Shown: positions 11,807-24,686 of the stretch, one piece after another
Numbering within the stretch: position 1 is the first letter of the stretch
Layout of the letters: each line of letters opens with the position of its first letter
DNA from: Oreocharis arfaki
Lineage: Eukaryota; Chordata; Aves; Passeriformes; Paramythiidae
DNA: 64,000 bases
Reading direction: 5' to 3'
Assembly: GCA_013398015.1 (NCBI GenBank)
Contig: VZRR01007634.1
Location: 316,457-380,456, forward strand
Translations under genes and position numbers: made by a program
Notes under the pieces: model-generated
Databases searched by the model: none
What the model saw: only the letters and a program-made list of their open reading frames with translations
Told to the model about the DNA's origin: nothing

Positions 11807-13435
11807 CCGCGGACAAGGGCGGCGGCGCGCCCAACACGTCATCGCCCTGCGCCCCAACAGCGCACCTGCGCGTGCGCGGCACCGACCCATCACCCCCCAC
11901 ACACACTCCCCCCACACACCCCGCCCCCCGCTGGGTGCCCTCAAGAGCGGCAGCGCGCACCAAACACAGACAACCCCGGTTTAGTGAGAATACAGCTGGT
12001 TTAATAATTCAAATAGCAGCTCAGGATGTTTTCCCCCCACTCGTTATACATGGCTGCACAATCTGAGGCTGGTTAAGTACAATCAAGATTTTCAAAATCA
12101 TCGTTCCTAGGTTTACAACATGCAAGTGACCATGAAAATATTTGGCTTTTTTTTTTTTTTAACTTTTTTCTTCTAAGTTTCTGAACAGGCACTTACATGA
12201 GGGAGTTGAATTTGCTCTCAGCCAAAGATATCCGCGTTAGGAGTATCCTAGCATAAAGTACACAGAGTCTTTGCTTTATCAAAGTGCCGCAGTAATAAAA
12301 CAGTTCTTACAGAAATGTAATTTGATTATTTACTTACTCATAAAGTAAGGTTACCAATGACACTTGCACCGGAGTTGAGAAGCCTTGGTTTAAAGGCCAA
12401 GTGAACTACAAGTGCAAGTTGCCTTCCTCACAGCAGGCTTCAATTTGTGCCCAAGCCACAGGTCTGATAACAGACTCCACGCTCTGTGGTGAACAGATGA
12501 ACACTAACTCCTTTAAGCTACTTCTTCAAACACTAAATGTCTATGAGATGATGATAAAGACAAACAATCTGCTACGCCAGACAAGCTTCTAAGTTTTAAG
12601 GCTTGCCTGGCTTCAAATACCTTTGCAGAAGACCACAAAAAGCTTGTTTGCCCTCTAACAGGCCCAGAAGGATGTCCTTTGAGGACGTTTTACCTCTCCT
12701 GTCACGACAGTTACAGAGACTCCCTATGAAGAAGTGGAATCATGAAGCCAGGAGGAAACACAGTTTCACATATTTGCAAAATAATCAATGTTACCAGCAT
12801 TTACTTCATCAGTAAGGTAACTATGTTCAAATATTTTACCCACTCACCACCTGAAGGTGAACTCATGACAACATCTCTACAGTCACTAATTACTGGGTAA
12901 CAAGCCCCCAAAAGTTAGGAGCGACTCATGTGAAAGGCTTAGAGAAGTTTGACAGAGAACCGGGGGAGAGAGGGCAAAGATGCTTCCCAATATTCTTTGT
13001 TATGGACAGATGCAAAGCCTCCTAGAGCCGTTGGTGAGGTGTCTGAAGGCTCCACAGTTACCAATCATAGTGCACGTACATGCAGCTTCAGTTAAACCCC
13101 GTCTAATGTAGTAGTTAGGAGATTTAGGACAAATGCACCATAAACCTTGATTTTTAGTGTGATTTAGTCAATTGTGTCTTAATGCAGTTTCAAAACAAAA
13201 CAAAGCAAATAAGCAACATTGGAAACAAACATGCAATAAACAACATGAGAGAAGGGAAATGCTTTAGTCTACACTGTAGAGGTGAGCAGCAAAAATCAAA
13301 TATACCAGCCTACCACGCATGGAAATAACTAGATTTAAGCTTTTGCATACCCAAGTGCATATAACATTATCAAATAAAAGTAAATGTGCAGTATAAAATA
13401 GTAGCTTAAGAAAGTTCCAGTGTTTGAGAAAGCAC

Positions 13436-13441
13436 TTTATT
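13436..13441 (-). terminator. VPS26A: VPS26A proximal poly(A) signal
   Basis: AATAAA on the minus strand about 180 bases after the VPS26A stop codon, giving a short 3' UTR. Bases 11980-13430 further on have no coding signal and would be a longer alternative 3' UTR or spacer. Confidence 0.5.
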
Positions 13442-13617
13442 TGAAATGTATATACATACTTGAATGTTTAACTGAAGAACGCTTTAGTAGTATGGTAAAC
13501 GCAGCACTGCAAGATGAAGGAAGACAGCTGTAATGGGAATTCTGGCCTTCTTTTCCCACAGGCTGCTGCCGTCTTTAACCTGCTGAAGCATTGCAAAGTT
13601 TTTCACCTTAGACCAGT

Positions 13618-13731
13618 TCACATCTCAGGTTGCTCAGCAGATGCTTGTGACTCTGGAGATTCAAATCGCTGGTGGAAGTTTGTCCGTTGTTTCCTCAGCT
13701 TCTCAGGAGCTTTTCTCCATAAAATTATTTC
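13618..13731 (-). CDS. VPS26A: VPS26A last coding exon
   Basis: Encodes EIILWRKAPEKLRKQRTNFH and then the VPS26A-specific tail ending SAEQPEM with stop TGA. Acceptor AAACAG at 13732-13733. The tail differs from VPS26B, whose end is longer and unrelated. Confidence 0.97.
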   Translation of the reverse strand, partial: EIILWRKAPEKLRKQRTNFHQRFESPESQASAEQPEM

Positions 13732-16700
13732 CTGTTTGAGGAAGAAAATACTCTTAAAAACAATGTTTACCATTAAGGCAATAGCATCAAGTATCTTAAG
13801 TTCCTGATAAACTTGGACTTTTGAGAAAATAAAAAAGATAACCAAACACAAGAGCCCACAAAAAAAATGCATCCCCCCTGCTTACCAGCGCACTTCATGT
13901 GAAAGTAACAAAGCACCATTAAGTTCACATATTTAGTTACTGCTTGAATACTTGCAATCTTGAGCAGTCACCTCTTCCTTAACCATCCTACCCTCAATTT
14001 TTATAGCATTGAAGAGTTCAAGAAATGTTTCTTCCTCCTTTTCTCAAAATTCAAAGCCTACCATAGCCACTGTATGCTCCAGCTACCTCTTGTTTTCCAT
14101 GTTTAATTATATTGTCTTGTCTACTTTGTAGTAGAAAGATTCTGATCTAAACCACATGGCTTCTTCCAGTGACCCTTTTGGCTGAACCCTTCCTCAGCAT
14201 CACCTCATCTTTTCTAACATTTTCAGTCAAATGTCTTAGTCTTTATAAAGACTTTGCAGTTTTGAACCCGGGCTAATGCAGGAGGGGAGATTTCTCTGAA
14301 GGGATGCAAGAAAGCAAACAAATGCACCCGTAGCTCATTTTACCCACCCAGTGTTTTGCCTGGGTATTCCAATGCAAGTTCTATGGTACCAAGCATCCTA
14401 TCCTTGCTGGAATAGCATCCAGCATCCCCCTTGGCTCCTTTTCTGCAAGCTAATATCATCTACAGAGCTGTCAACACACTTGCCAGCAGAAATGTTTATG
14501 CCACACATGAAGCACAGGTAGCTTCTAACCTGCTGAAGGTTCAAAGCAGCACATACAACAGCCCAGATAATTCTGCAATAGGACTGCTATAGATCATACC
14601 TGCTGTTTGAAGTATCGTCTGTCTTCTTCATCCACAAGCACCAGATTTAAGAAGTACCTCACTGAAAATTTTTTGTTCACATCTCTCATTGTTGGAGTTG
14701 GGTCGTAGCCTGCTAAGAACAGTCTTATAGGAATTGATTCACCTTAAAAAAAAAAACAACCCTTAAATTAGTTCCTTAACACTGGAATAATTAATACAGT
14801 TTCCCAAGACACGCAAAATAAAAGCAGTTTCCCAAGCACTGTCTGTGCCTGTTCCTTGGTTAAAAAAACCAAAACCAAACACACACACGCGACAAAAAAA
14901 CACCCACCAAAAAATCAGAACCATAACACTGAGCACAGAGGCAAGTACGAAAGGAAAAGTGAGAACCCTTTCTCAGTGCAATCATGGTAGCCAGGAAAGC
15001 CATAAGGATCAGTGTTTCGAACTCTCTAGACATGGTCTACACCATGGAGTCGGGTTTGATGAAAGAATCAGTCATAGAACTTCCAACAGTAAGTAAGGGT
15101 AAAAGTTACTAGGATCCCAAGTGAAATGCCCTAAGTCCAAAAAATGCCTTCTCTGAATAAAAAATGCATTGTCATTTCAGCAACCTAAGGAGAAGTGTGG
15201 TTTCTCCCATAAAAAAAAATCGTGTATGTCATGTCTTCTGCCCCAGATCTTTTAAATAGTATTTTAACACTAAATGCTCACCCTTTAAAACAATCACAGT
15301 TATTTACCTTTAACTGGTGCACCATCCATTATTTCGTACTTTGCAATGGTTTCGGTCTCTGTTGTGGTACTGGGTCCTGGTGAAACAAGTTTTCACTGTG
15401 AGAACACACACTTCAGTTTTAAACATTTACAAAGTTTTATCACAACAATTTCCATTCTGCAGCATTTAAATAAACACGGCACTGCATTTTTGCCTTCATC
15501 TTGCATGTAAGTCAGACACGGCTAAAGCAAGCAAAACCCTCTCCCAGGCCAGAATCTCTTTCTTACTCTCCTCCTGCCATGCTGACACAGAAGAGGCAAT
15601 AGCCAGAGCTTCCAAGGAGCCCTGGATATGCAAGCTTTAAAAAAGAGACTGGCAAGAGGGTCTGGAATCTTGAAATTGCTCTGTTAGGTGAGCAGTGCTA
15701 GCAACTAATACTGCTAGACCATGCACAGACTAGAAACCTGAAAAGCTATCAGTCAGCTCAAGAGCCAGAAATGAAAGTAGGGCTTTCTGCCCTTCCTCTA
15801 TTAGAAGCTTTCTCATTCCTCATACAAGAAGTTCCCATGAACCACAGCCACTGGGGAATGAAGTCATGAGCCACAGCCTCTTACAGCCTTCCTTGTTCCA
15901 GCATGTACAAGCCTGATCTGCAATAACAAGCTGTTTCTGCTTCGAAGCCACTTGATATTTCCATCACATCAATTCTTTTAGAGTGACAGAAAACGACACA
16001 TTTCTAGAGCATGACTGATTCATGCTAATGTTTGCCAAGCCCCCTTAACCAGTTAATCCCTGTAGAGGCAAGGGGGTCTTCAAGATACATTTTACACCTC
16101 TTCCCTTGTTCATTATTTATTAAGGTTGATTAAGCTACTGTATATTTATGCCCAAGTTCCATTTACAAGGGTTCACATTTGTGAAGAGTCAGAAGAGTCA
16201 CAATCCCAGAACAATTAAACACACTGACAATGTTGACTACAAAGTATTATTGCCAAAGCACAAAATGCAAATGGTAGTCAAACACCAGTGAGACAGAAGC
16301 TGGTGGAGCACCAGTTTAGCCAGAGCTGCAACTACTGACTTCACTCTCCAGGTCTGCATAAGGCTCAACTGGCACACAAGTTGCTATTTCCTTTGGACTT
16401 TGTTTCTCTTACCAATTCCAGTAATCTCCTTTTTGATCAGCTGCAACTCCATGTGCTGAATTTTTATTCTCACTAAGAGGAAATAAATTTTTCCAACAAT
16501 AACATCCTTTAAGTGATACCTTTAAAAGAACAAAATGGGGAGTTTTGTTAAAGAATAAACACAACTTTTACACCTTCTTGAATACAAGTCACACAGGCAG
16601 TTATCTTATCTGCCTGGTAACTACTTGAAGCTTACTTCCCCACTGAACTAAGCTCCTCAGCCAGACCAAAGCAACTACAATATTTCCATCATTCCATCAG

Positions 16701-19700
16701 TAAAGGAAGTGCTATTAGTCACACTGAAAAGGTGTAAATGCAAAAATTAACAAAATTAACTAACAAAAATATTTGCTAGTGACCTTCCTGTTAGCACTAA
16801 AGACAGAACAGCCAACTATTTCTCAAAAAAGGCCATTGTGTAATTAGTACTTTACATTTTAAGTCTGCAGAAGCTGAAATTGGTCATCACATATTACATA
16901 CTGTACCCTTATATACCAAGTTATTTGCTTGAACGCATTTTGCTCTGACACTTACTTTGACTTATTGTATTCAAACTCTATATGGAGACAGTCTTCTATG
17001 CCTACTTCCATTTTGATGGAGTTGTTTACATCCGGGTACGTAGCAAGCTGGTGAACAATCAGATCATATTCTTTCACCAAGTCTGACAGCCGTCTCACAA
17101 TTGTCACTTTTAGAAAATACCTAGGAAGAAAGACACTGAATTAGCCAGAATTATTCCGATTTACTAAGTAAGAGCCCTTGTGTTCTGGAGTACAGACATT
17201 CTTTGAAAGACCAGTATACAATCTCATAAGACTCAGTAGAAAAGACACCAAAGCACAAGACAAAACAATCATATGCGGGAACGTTTTCTTCCGTGGTGGG
17301 TATGTTGGTTTTTTTTTTTGGAGAGACATGGACTGTCTTCACTTGATTGAACTGAAGAATTTTATTTATACAAACAGCATTGAGCAGTACCAAATTAAGT
17401 AGAAAAGACCATATTGTGCTACAGTCTCAACAACTCCAGTCAAGGCACACTAGCTACTGGCTATTATATGTTCTATATAATAACCAAAAGGAGAAAGAAG
17501 GGGCAGCATAATTGCTAAGTTATGCATTTTCCGCAGGGGAGGAGAGGAAAAATAAAAGGTTTAACAGCTACAAACCTCAGTCTGACGTTGGCACCAATGT
17601 AGGATTCATATGGCTTTTCAACCTGCATGAATTCAAAGTCATAGTTTCTGCTTTGGGTCAGTTCTCCAGGTAAGGCCAGTTCTTTCACTAAGTTTACAAA
17701 TTCATGGGTATTACTTTTGTCATTGAAGAGTTCTAAAGTTAGGAAGTTAAAGGAAAATATGTTTCAGTGTTTATTTTTAGCAAACAAAATTGTCTCTAAT
17801 TTGGCAGGAGCAGGAGGGAGAGTATAACAGAAGCAATTAACATACACATGTTTGATCAAATGTTTTATTCCGTTCTAGCAACCTACAGTTAGCATCCCTA
17901 AAGAACTAACTGGAACGAAGAGAACACATTTAAAGCTTCACTAGCATAGCATTGTTTTTTAATGACAGTTTAGCTAATAAATAAGTACTTTAATAAGTAC
18001 TTCTTGCTTTGCACGCTCTGTAATTAGCACTGCCTGGTTTTGGCTTCCAGCATTTACTGCTGCAGGGACAAAACCTAAGCAACATCAACACTGGCTTATT
18101 TAGGACAGGCCAGTGATCCTAAATGACCTCCTGCAGATTAACAACATCTATCAAATAATTTATTACAACTACTAGTCTACAATCAAATGGTTTATTATGA
18201 CCCCTGGTCTAAGTCAGTCATTTGGAAACAAAAACAGTTTCACAGCAACAGCATCTCCTGCCGCCAGAGCGGTGTCAGTTATTCATTCCTAGATCTGTGT
18301 CATGCAATTCTCACCTAAAATTACCCTAAAAATCAAAACCCAAACACTTCAGTATCTAAAAATAAGCTTCTCGACCATTTAAAACTGAACATCAGCACTG
18401 GTAGGTGGTTTTACACAGGCTGAAGTTTTTCAGAAAAGAATAAATGAACTAAACACACCAACTCCACAGTTTACCACTGCCAATTTGGTAAAAACTGACA
18501 CTAACTAGTAACTCTTATTTTCTAATATGACCACAAATTATCTAAAAATGTACTTAGTTTGCTGTGACTAGCATTTATCTAATACATAGTTTATTTACTG
18601 TTGCATATCAAATACTTTTTGCACCAGTCAGAAAAGCTGTACTCTGAAGAGTTGTTTTAAAATACAGTTTTGATAAGGAGGTAGTCTCCAAGTAGAGCAG
18701 AGAGTTCCCACTACTGGAATGCTTTCTGCATTTCTATACTAAAACTTGGAAGGATGCAAGAAAACGTGGACAAGTACAAAGAGCAGTGGTTTAAACCACT
18801 ACTGCATAACTCTGTGGACTTCTAAATGTAGCGTAACAGAAAGTCCCAGAAATGCAATTATTTCTAGAAACACTACATCTAATTAAATTCATCTAGAGAA
18901 TAAAATTTATAATTCAAGAGTACATGAAAAACAATCTGTACAGCTATTAGAAGACAACAGACTAAATGAAACTGACATACATGAGCTCTTTTTTTCCCTG
19001 CTGCCTATATGCCTCACTCACATCACACTGCTGCTTTATTCTGAAAGTTTAATTTTACAGCCTTACTGATCAAAACCTCAAAGCATAAAGCAGCAAGTGC
19101 CAGGTCTCAGTCATATCCACTACACAATAGTTCAGGCACAGACTACTGGAGCCTACTGACTGATCAGGATAGGGAACTTCAGAAATTCCATTTAAAGTCA
19201 ATTGTATGAGGCTGAAACTTAAGTAATTACTTCCAAGAGGGACAATAATGCAAACAGCTCTCTGAGAGGAAAGGAATTCTAGCATCAGCCTAAGGGTGCA
19301 GAGAGATTACCTAGACTGGTAAGAAGTTAGAGATAATAAAGATTCCTCATAGTTCAACTCTAAGCAGACTTAGGCAGTTATAAGAAATTTACATTCCTAT
19401 CAGGCTTTATAAAACCAACTGCCATAGAATTTTTTGAAGTATTTTGCTATAGGCTGCCTCTTAATTCCTTTTCTATGCCTCTTCTCTTTCAGAGAAGGCC
19501 AAAAGTTTGTTTTTCCTAAATCTCTAATGGCTATTAACCAAACTTTTAGCTAGTCTTAGACAGACTGAATACTCACCACAGCCTGGTTCTCCCTCACACG
19601 TATATATCTTTCCCCAATGACTTTCTGAGTAGCACAATTTAGTACATCACTTGCTTTAAAGTAAGGAAGATATAACTTTCCTCTAGCACGTATCATCCAC

Positions 19701-21720
19701 TGATCAGAACAGGTTGCATTGTTTGAGCTGAACTGCTGACAGTCACAAGTGCCAAGTTCCACAAACCACAAGCGCCCAAAAGGCCCTTTATAACTTAAAC
19801 TCACCAATTTGTCCTACAAATTCAATTCTAATTCCTTGGTGCTCTAGTCTCTTCCCATGCTTAAGGGAGACGTTCACCTACCAAGGTAAAAAAAAAAAAA
19901 AAAAATCACAAGTTAAATTTTTTCACCATTTTCATCCTAACACGATCTCAAAAAGAAAGCATATTAGTACATGCCTATGAAAACCAAGATCTCTTCTCAA
20001 CAGCCCTACCTGAGCTTGAAGGCAGCCAAATCAAACAGCTGATTATGAAATTAAGCATTTCCAAGGCACCTCTAAAACATTCAAGAAAAATCTAATCATC
20101 CACGAGACTGAATTTCATAACTAAAATTGAAATTTTCAAGTCCCAAAATTAAGTATATAAGCCAGAGCTCAAACAGAACCAGTCGTGATGCTTCAAAGCA
20201 TCTTCTGACAGTCACATCCGGAAGTCCAAAAATGAACTGCCATGAGATTGATTCCTTTCAAGTCAAGTGAGCTTCAGTACCTTCCCTGGCAGACAGCTAA
20301 ACACTGGTGTCAGTGAAGTCAATGAAAAATAACAGATAATGAAAGCTGCTATGAGGACTTCCATTTGTCACTCTGATTCTCAAAAAACAGACAAGAAAGG
20401 ATTCCACAAGGTTACTTTGTATTGAAATATGTAACTATTAAGCATACAGAATGTTTTCCATAAAGCAGTCATGACCAGAGAAATTCCTGTACTTTAAAAT
20501 CCAGTACACTGTCAATATCTGAGTAGGAAGTAAACCACTCAAACAATCCATCTTTCTGGTGAAAAAAAGGAAGGCGTAGAGGGAAGCTGTCCAAAAATTC
20601 CTGGTTCCCCAGATCTCCTCATGCTACTGGGCTTGTGTTAGCCAAAACTCATCAGGCACCTCTCAGAGGTTGCTGATACAAGCGAGCAGTGCTCCAAGCC
20701 TGCAATCATAACCTTCTCCCTCAGCTTCCTGAGTTTGAGGCCCATCTTGTGGCCCTTCACATCCCTGGAACGATCTTTTTAGAGAAGCAGGATCTTCGTA
20801 CAGAAAGGTATCGCCAGGGCAGGAAAACGCCCAGTGAAATAGGGCAGTCAAGACCAAAGTAGGCATTTAGAAGTCAGTCTCAGAACCCAACAATACGCAA
20901 CTCAAGTCTCCTGAAGGAAAAGTGAATCATAACAGAAATATTCAGAGAATGGCTCCAGTAAAACAGAGTGATGGCAAGGAGCTCCTAGATGCAATACTGA
21001 ATGCAGAGAAATCCCTCTGGCAATCTCAACTTCACTGTCTTTTTTCCAGTAAGAGAAACTCTTGTGGACTCAGCAGTCACCTGAACTCCATATGCTGCTC
21101 CTCTGTTGATCCTCTGATGCAATCCAGAAACCACTTCAGGGCATGGAATGCAAGGCTTATCTTCAGGGTTTGCAAATTGTTGACTACACCAGCCAAAAAT
21201 TACTGTTACATGTGTTGGATTGTGGATTCTGGAGTTCAAAGGGAAGGGGAAGCAGGGGGATACAGTTTGGAACAGTCTTCTCATCAGAAGCAATGGTAGG
21301 ATTGCACATCATTGCACAAAAACCTTATACATAAATACGAATGATGACCAGAAATAAATAAACAGCTACTATTCAAAAATGTTGAGTTTTATCAGCTGCC
21401 TAAATGACTGTGGTTAAAAAGACCATACATAGCAAAACAGCTTCCTCTTTGAATAACAACACAAGCTAAAAATGCAGCTCTTATAATAGTTTTTCATTTA
21501 CCTACCTATATGCATTTACATGCCAGAATCAGTACAGTAATTAATAGCCACTTTTAAATAAAAGAATTACCTTTCCTGAAACAGATTCTCCGTCATAGAA
21601 GAGAAAATGCTTTTCTACTTTACCATCTTCTGTTTTGATTTCTGCCGGTTTTCGTGTTTCAGCATCATTAAGTACAACATCAATCTCACAAACAGGAACA
21701 AAAAGGTTTCCAAGAAAACT
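13618..21720 (-). CDS. VPS26A: VPS26A, retromer cargo-recognition subunit (exons 2-9)
   Basis: VPS26A is the arrestin-fold subunit of the retromer trimer with VPS35 and VPS29, which recycles cargo from endosomes (family knowledge). Exons in transcript order: 21720-21571, 19877-19805, 17732-17576, 17120-16956, 16519-16413, 15376-15308, 14742-14600 and 13731-13618 (stop). All phases agree. With an initiator ATG in exon 1 the protein would be 326 residues, against 327 in human. Recognisable stretches are CEIDVVLNDAETRK, KRLEHQGIRIEFVGQI, VNNSIKMEVGIEDCLHIEFE, GESIPIRLFLAGYDPTPTMR and the C-terminal FESPESQASAEQPEM, which separates VPS26A from VPS26B. Oddities: exon 2 begins SFLGNLFVPV where vertebrate VPS26A has SFLGGFFGPI, and exon 3 reads VNVSLKHGK, one residue shorter than the family. 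Introns hold no other gene that I can see. Confidence 0.96.
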
Positions 21721-22616
21721 CTGGAATAACAAGAAATCAGATAAGTTACTACACGGTGGACACTCCATTTTAAATGCAGAGTTTACTTGCAGCTGTACAT
21801 TATATACTGGGGAAAAAACACTTCTGCTTCCATGAAGTTACAAAGCCATTATGTATGAGAGACCCAAGAAACAGTGATGACAAAGGACAGCTGTTCATCT
21901 AGGAAATAACTGAAATCAGATCAGTAACAAGCCTTAAAAAATACAATGTTCATAAAAAGTACACAGTGTAATTACCATTACTACTACTAAAAAATTTAAA
22001 AAAAAAAAAAAAAAAAAACAACGAACCAAACACTAGAGCAAAGTAGAATGGAAAGAAACAATAAGAGGGGATATAATGCAAAGCCCAAAGCATTCCCCTG
22101 GCTGGGAAAGGGGAATAGGGATTTTATTTGCTGCCTCTGCCTACCCACCAAAGTTGTCTTAGCAAACAGCACCAGCAGCTTTGAGAGGCAGCAGTTCTTC
22201 ACACAGCCCACCTCAGCTGCAGAAGGCTGCCATCAAAGAGAGTGGGTATTACAAGTTTACCTGCAACACTGCTCTGGGCACAATGTTTGTCCTCACCTTT
22301 CCTCAGCATTCTCTATGCTTGAACTTTTGACCAGCACCAAACACGAGAACCTGAGAGATCATCCTTTAATCTTACACAAACAGTCCTTACAAGAAGCTGC
22401 AAAACATGTTAGTGGCTCTACGGGAAACTCAACAAGATTAGTACAAAAGCCAACATTTTCCTCCAAAGATTTAGGCATTAATCTGCTTCGATGTACTAAA
22501 GCAGATGACACTTCACTAATTCTGTGGGATTTTTGAGGTTTTTTGAGAAATAACACTATGTTTTCCACGAGAACAGCTGCTTCGACCAGATGAATTTCAT
22601 ATACACGAAAACAGTC

Positions 22617-23155
22617 TGTCCTGGTTTCAGCTGGAGTTAACTTCTTCTAGAAATAATTTCTTCTTGATTTCTTCTCAGTAGCTGATACAGTGCTGTTATT
22701 TTGATTCAGAGAATAACACTGATAAAACACTGATGTTTTAGTTGTTGCTAAGTCAGGTTCATCCTAAGTCAAGGACTTTTTTGTGCTCCATGTTCTGCCA
22801 GTAAGGAGGTACACAAAAGAGCTGGGAGCATGGCCTGGACAGGTGACCCAAACCAGCCAAAGGGATATTCCACACCTCAGAATGCCCTTCCCAGTGTATA
22901 AATTGGGTAAGTTACCCAGAAGGGGCTGACAGGGTTCTGACATCAGTCAGCAGGTGGTGGGCAATTGTACTGTACATTACTTGTTTATTTTTCTTTTTAT
23001 TATTATTATTTACCATTATTATTATATTTTACTTTGCTTCAATTATTAAACTGTTATCTCAACCTGCAAGTTTTTTCTCCTCCCCATCCCACCAGGGTGG
23101 GGAGGTGAGCAAGCGGCTGTGGTGGTGTTTTGTTGCCAGCTGGGGTTAAAGGACA
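22617..23155 (+). mobile_element. Solo LTR of an avian endogenous retrovirus (ERVL-like)
   Basis: About 539 bases starting TGTCCTGGTTTCAGCTGG and ending GGTTAAAGGACA. It has a TATA-like GTGTATAAATTGGG near 22895, a TTATTATTATT-rich stretch and TATTAAACTG before the 3' part. I recognise it as an abundant neoavian LTR. Flanking 5-mers CAGTC (22612-22616) and CAATC (23156-23160) look like a target-site duplication with one mismatch. No internal retroviral region or second LTR is present. It lies in VPS26A intron 1, antisense to the gene. Confidence 0.85.
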
Positions 23156-24521
23156 CAATCATTCTCACTTCACCAATTTAACATTAAAAAAAAGGAGTAA
23201 GAACACTTTCCAAGACATTCTGGGGACCTGAAGTTTGAAATGCAGCATAAAAAACAAAGAGCCTATGGCAAGACTTGGTCTGAATGCTACTGCTTAGCAG
23301 CAGGAACAGTGAGTAACTTTGTGCTCACCCCTCCTAGTGAAGAGAAGACATAGACCAGGCTGGAGCTATAGAACAGTGATTCACACAAGACTAAACTGAC
23401 TTCGTATGAGTTCAGCAACCGGCCCTAGTTCAATCCACAAAGATGTAAATTACTCTGACTGAAACCCTGTTATATCTACTACACATTCTGAGGGGAAAGC
23501 AGCAGCAGATGACCAACAAGGCCATTAGATAAAAGACCAAAATGTCTTCCACATCTCTGCCAAGCACAGATTTGTATTGACTGATGAAAAAATAGGGTTT
23601 CTTTTTTTGAAACAGTGCACACTAGAACCATGACTGATTCTTGACTTCCGGGGAAGGGCAAGAGAAAAAGAAGAAAGTTTCAACAAGAATTCCAAATTGT
23701 AGACTATTTTAAATACAAGATACTTCGGAGCACGGCCAAATTTTTTCCTTGAAACTGTACTTGTTTTCCAGATTAGTCTTATACTCCCCTCTAAGTAAAC
23801 AAGGAAGCACATTACCTTTAGGCAAACTATACAGGATGCTCTCAAAGTACCTTCTGAATTATGAAGCTGACCATTTAAATGGTCAACCAGACCAAACATT
23901 GGTAACACATCACTTCACAGGAGACCGCATGTAAATATTTCAACTCCACCCCTTTGGGATTAGCTATGATCTCCTCCAGAGAAAACAAGAACATATGAAA
24001 TAAAGAAGTCAACAGCTGGTATCTCTTCCAGTTGCTATTGAAGATACTGCTGCAGGGAAACTACGCAAAACAAGAAGTATTTTAAGAAGCTATCATAGGG
24101 ATTATTATGTTACAGTTTAAGAGAATGCAGACAGAGAACTGGGGTTTCCAGAAACTGGCCAAATGCCAAGCTACATTCTTGATTTTGTGCAAAAGACAGA
24201 TGTTGGAGATTCTGCTACATCAGGACCAAAATCAACCTGCGTTCAGCCCTGAAGTGTAATAGCTGCAGTGAAGGATTTATGGGACTGCCAGCGGCTGACA
24301 GAGGGTGCAGAAATCCCAGCTTCAGCTTCACACGGAGCCCTGAGCAGCTTCTGCACGCGCAACAGAGAGACACGTGTTAAGGAACCCCAACACCCCAGAA
24401 CCACAAAGCCATCGATCCAGATGACTTTTTATGACACGTATTTTTTTAACCTCTTCATCAGAGCACACCGAGCACTTGGCCGAGCCTAGCAGGCACAAGG
24501 CGGCCGCCGTTTCCGGGAGGG

Positions 24522-24541
24522 TGTGATCCTTAAGGATCACA
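24522..24541. repeat. 20-bp perfect palindrome
   Basis: TGTGATCCTTAAGGATCACA equals its own reverse complement. It lies at the edge of the VPS26A CpG region. Confidence 0.9.
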
Positions 24542-24677
24542 GCCCACAGCTGCCAGCGCTGCCTCACAGCACTGCTGGAGGATCTACTGATAACCCCAGG
24601 TCCGTCCATGAGCTTTCCTCGACGGCAGAGGTGCGGGGCACAGGGAACCCGAGTTTCACGACCAAACCCCGCCCTAC

Positions 24678-24686
24678 CGAGGTCAT
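24678..24686 (-). CDS. VPS26A: Possible VPS26A exon 1 start (weak candidate)
   Basis: Exon 2 starts at phase 0 with AGT TTT, so exon 1 should end in ATG or in ATG plus whole codons. In the CpG-rich upstream region the only ATG followed in phase by a GT donor is ATGACCTCG|GTAGGG, which would give MTS before SFLG. Vertebrate VPS26A normally starts MSFLG, with ATG as the last codon of exon 1. No ATG|GT occurs here. The single n at 24791 suggests that the true exon may be missing from the assembly. Confidence 0.2.

Noticed and set aside
19556..19807. Cys-containing 83-codon minus-strand frame next to VPS26A exon 3
   Set aside because: It overlaps only intron sequence and the donor side of exon 3; the true exon is 19805-19877 in the frame that matches VPS26A.
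22048..22536. 162-codon plus-strand frame
   Set aside because: Lies in VPS26A intron 1 on the opposite strand with no recognisable domain.
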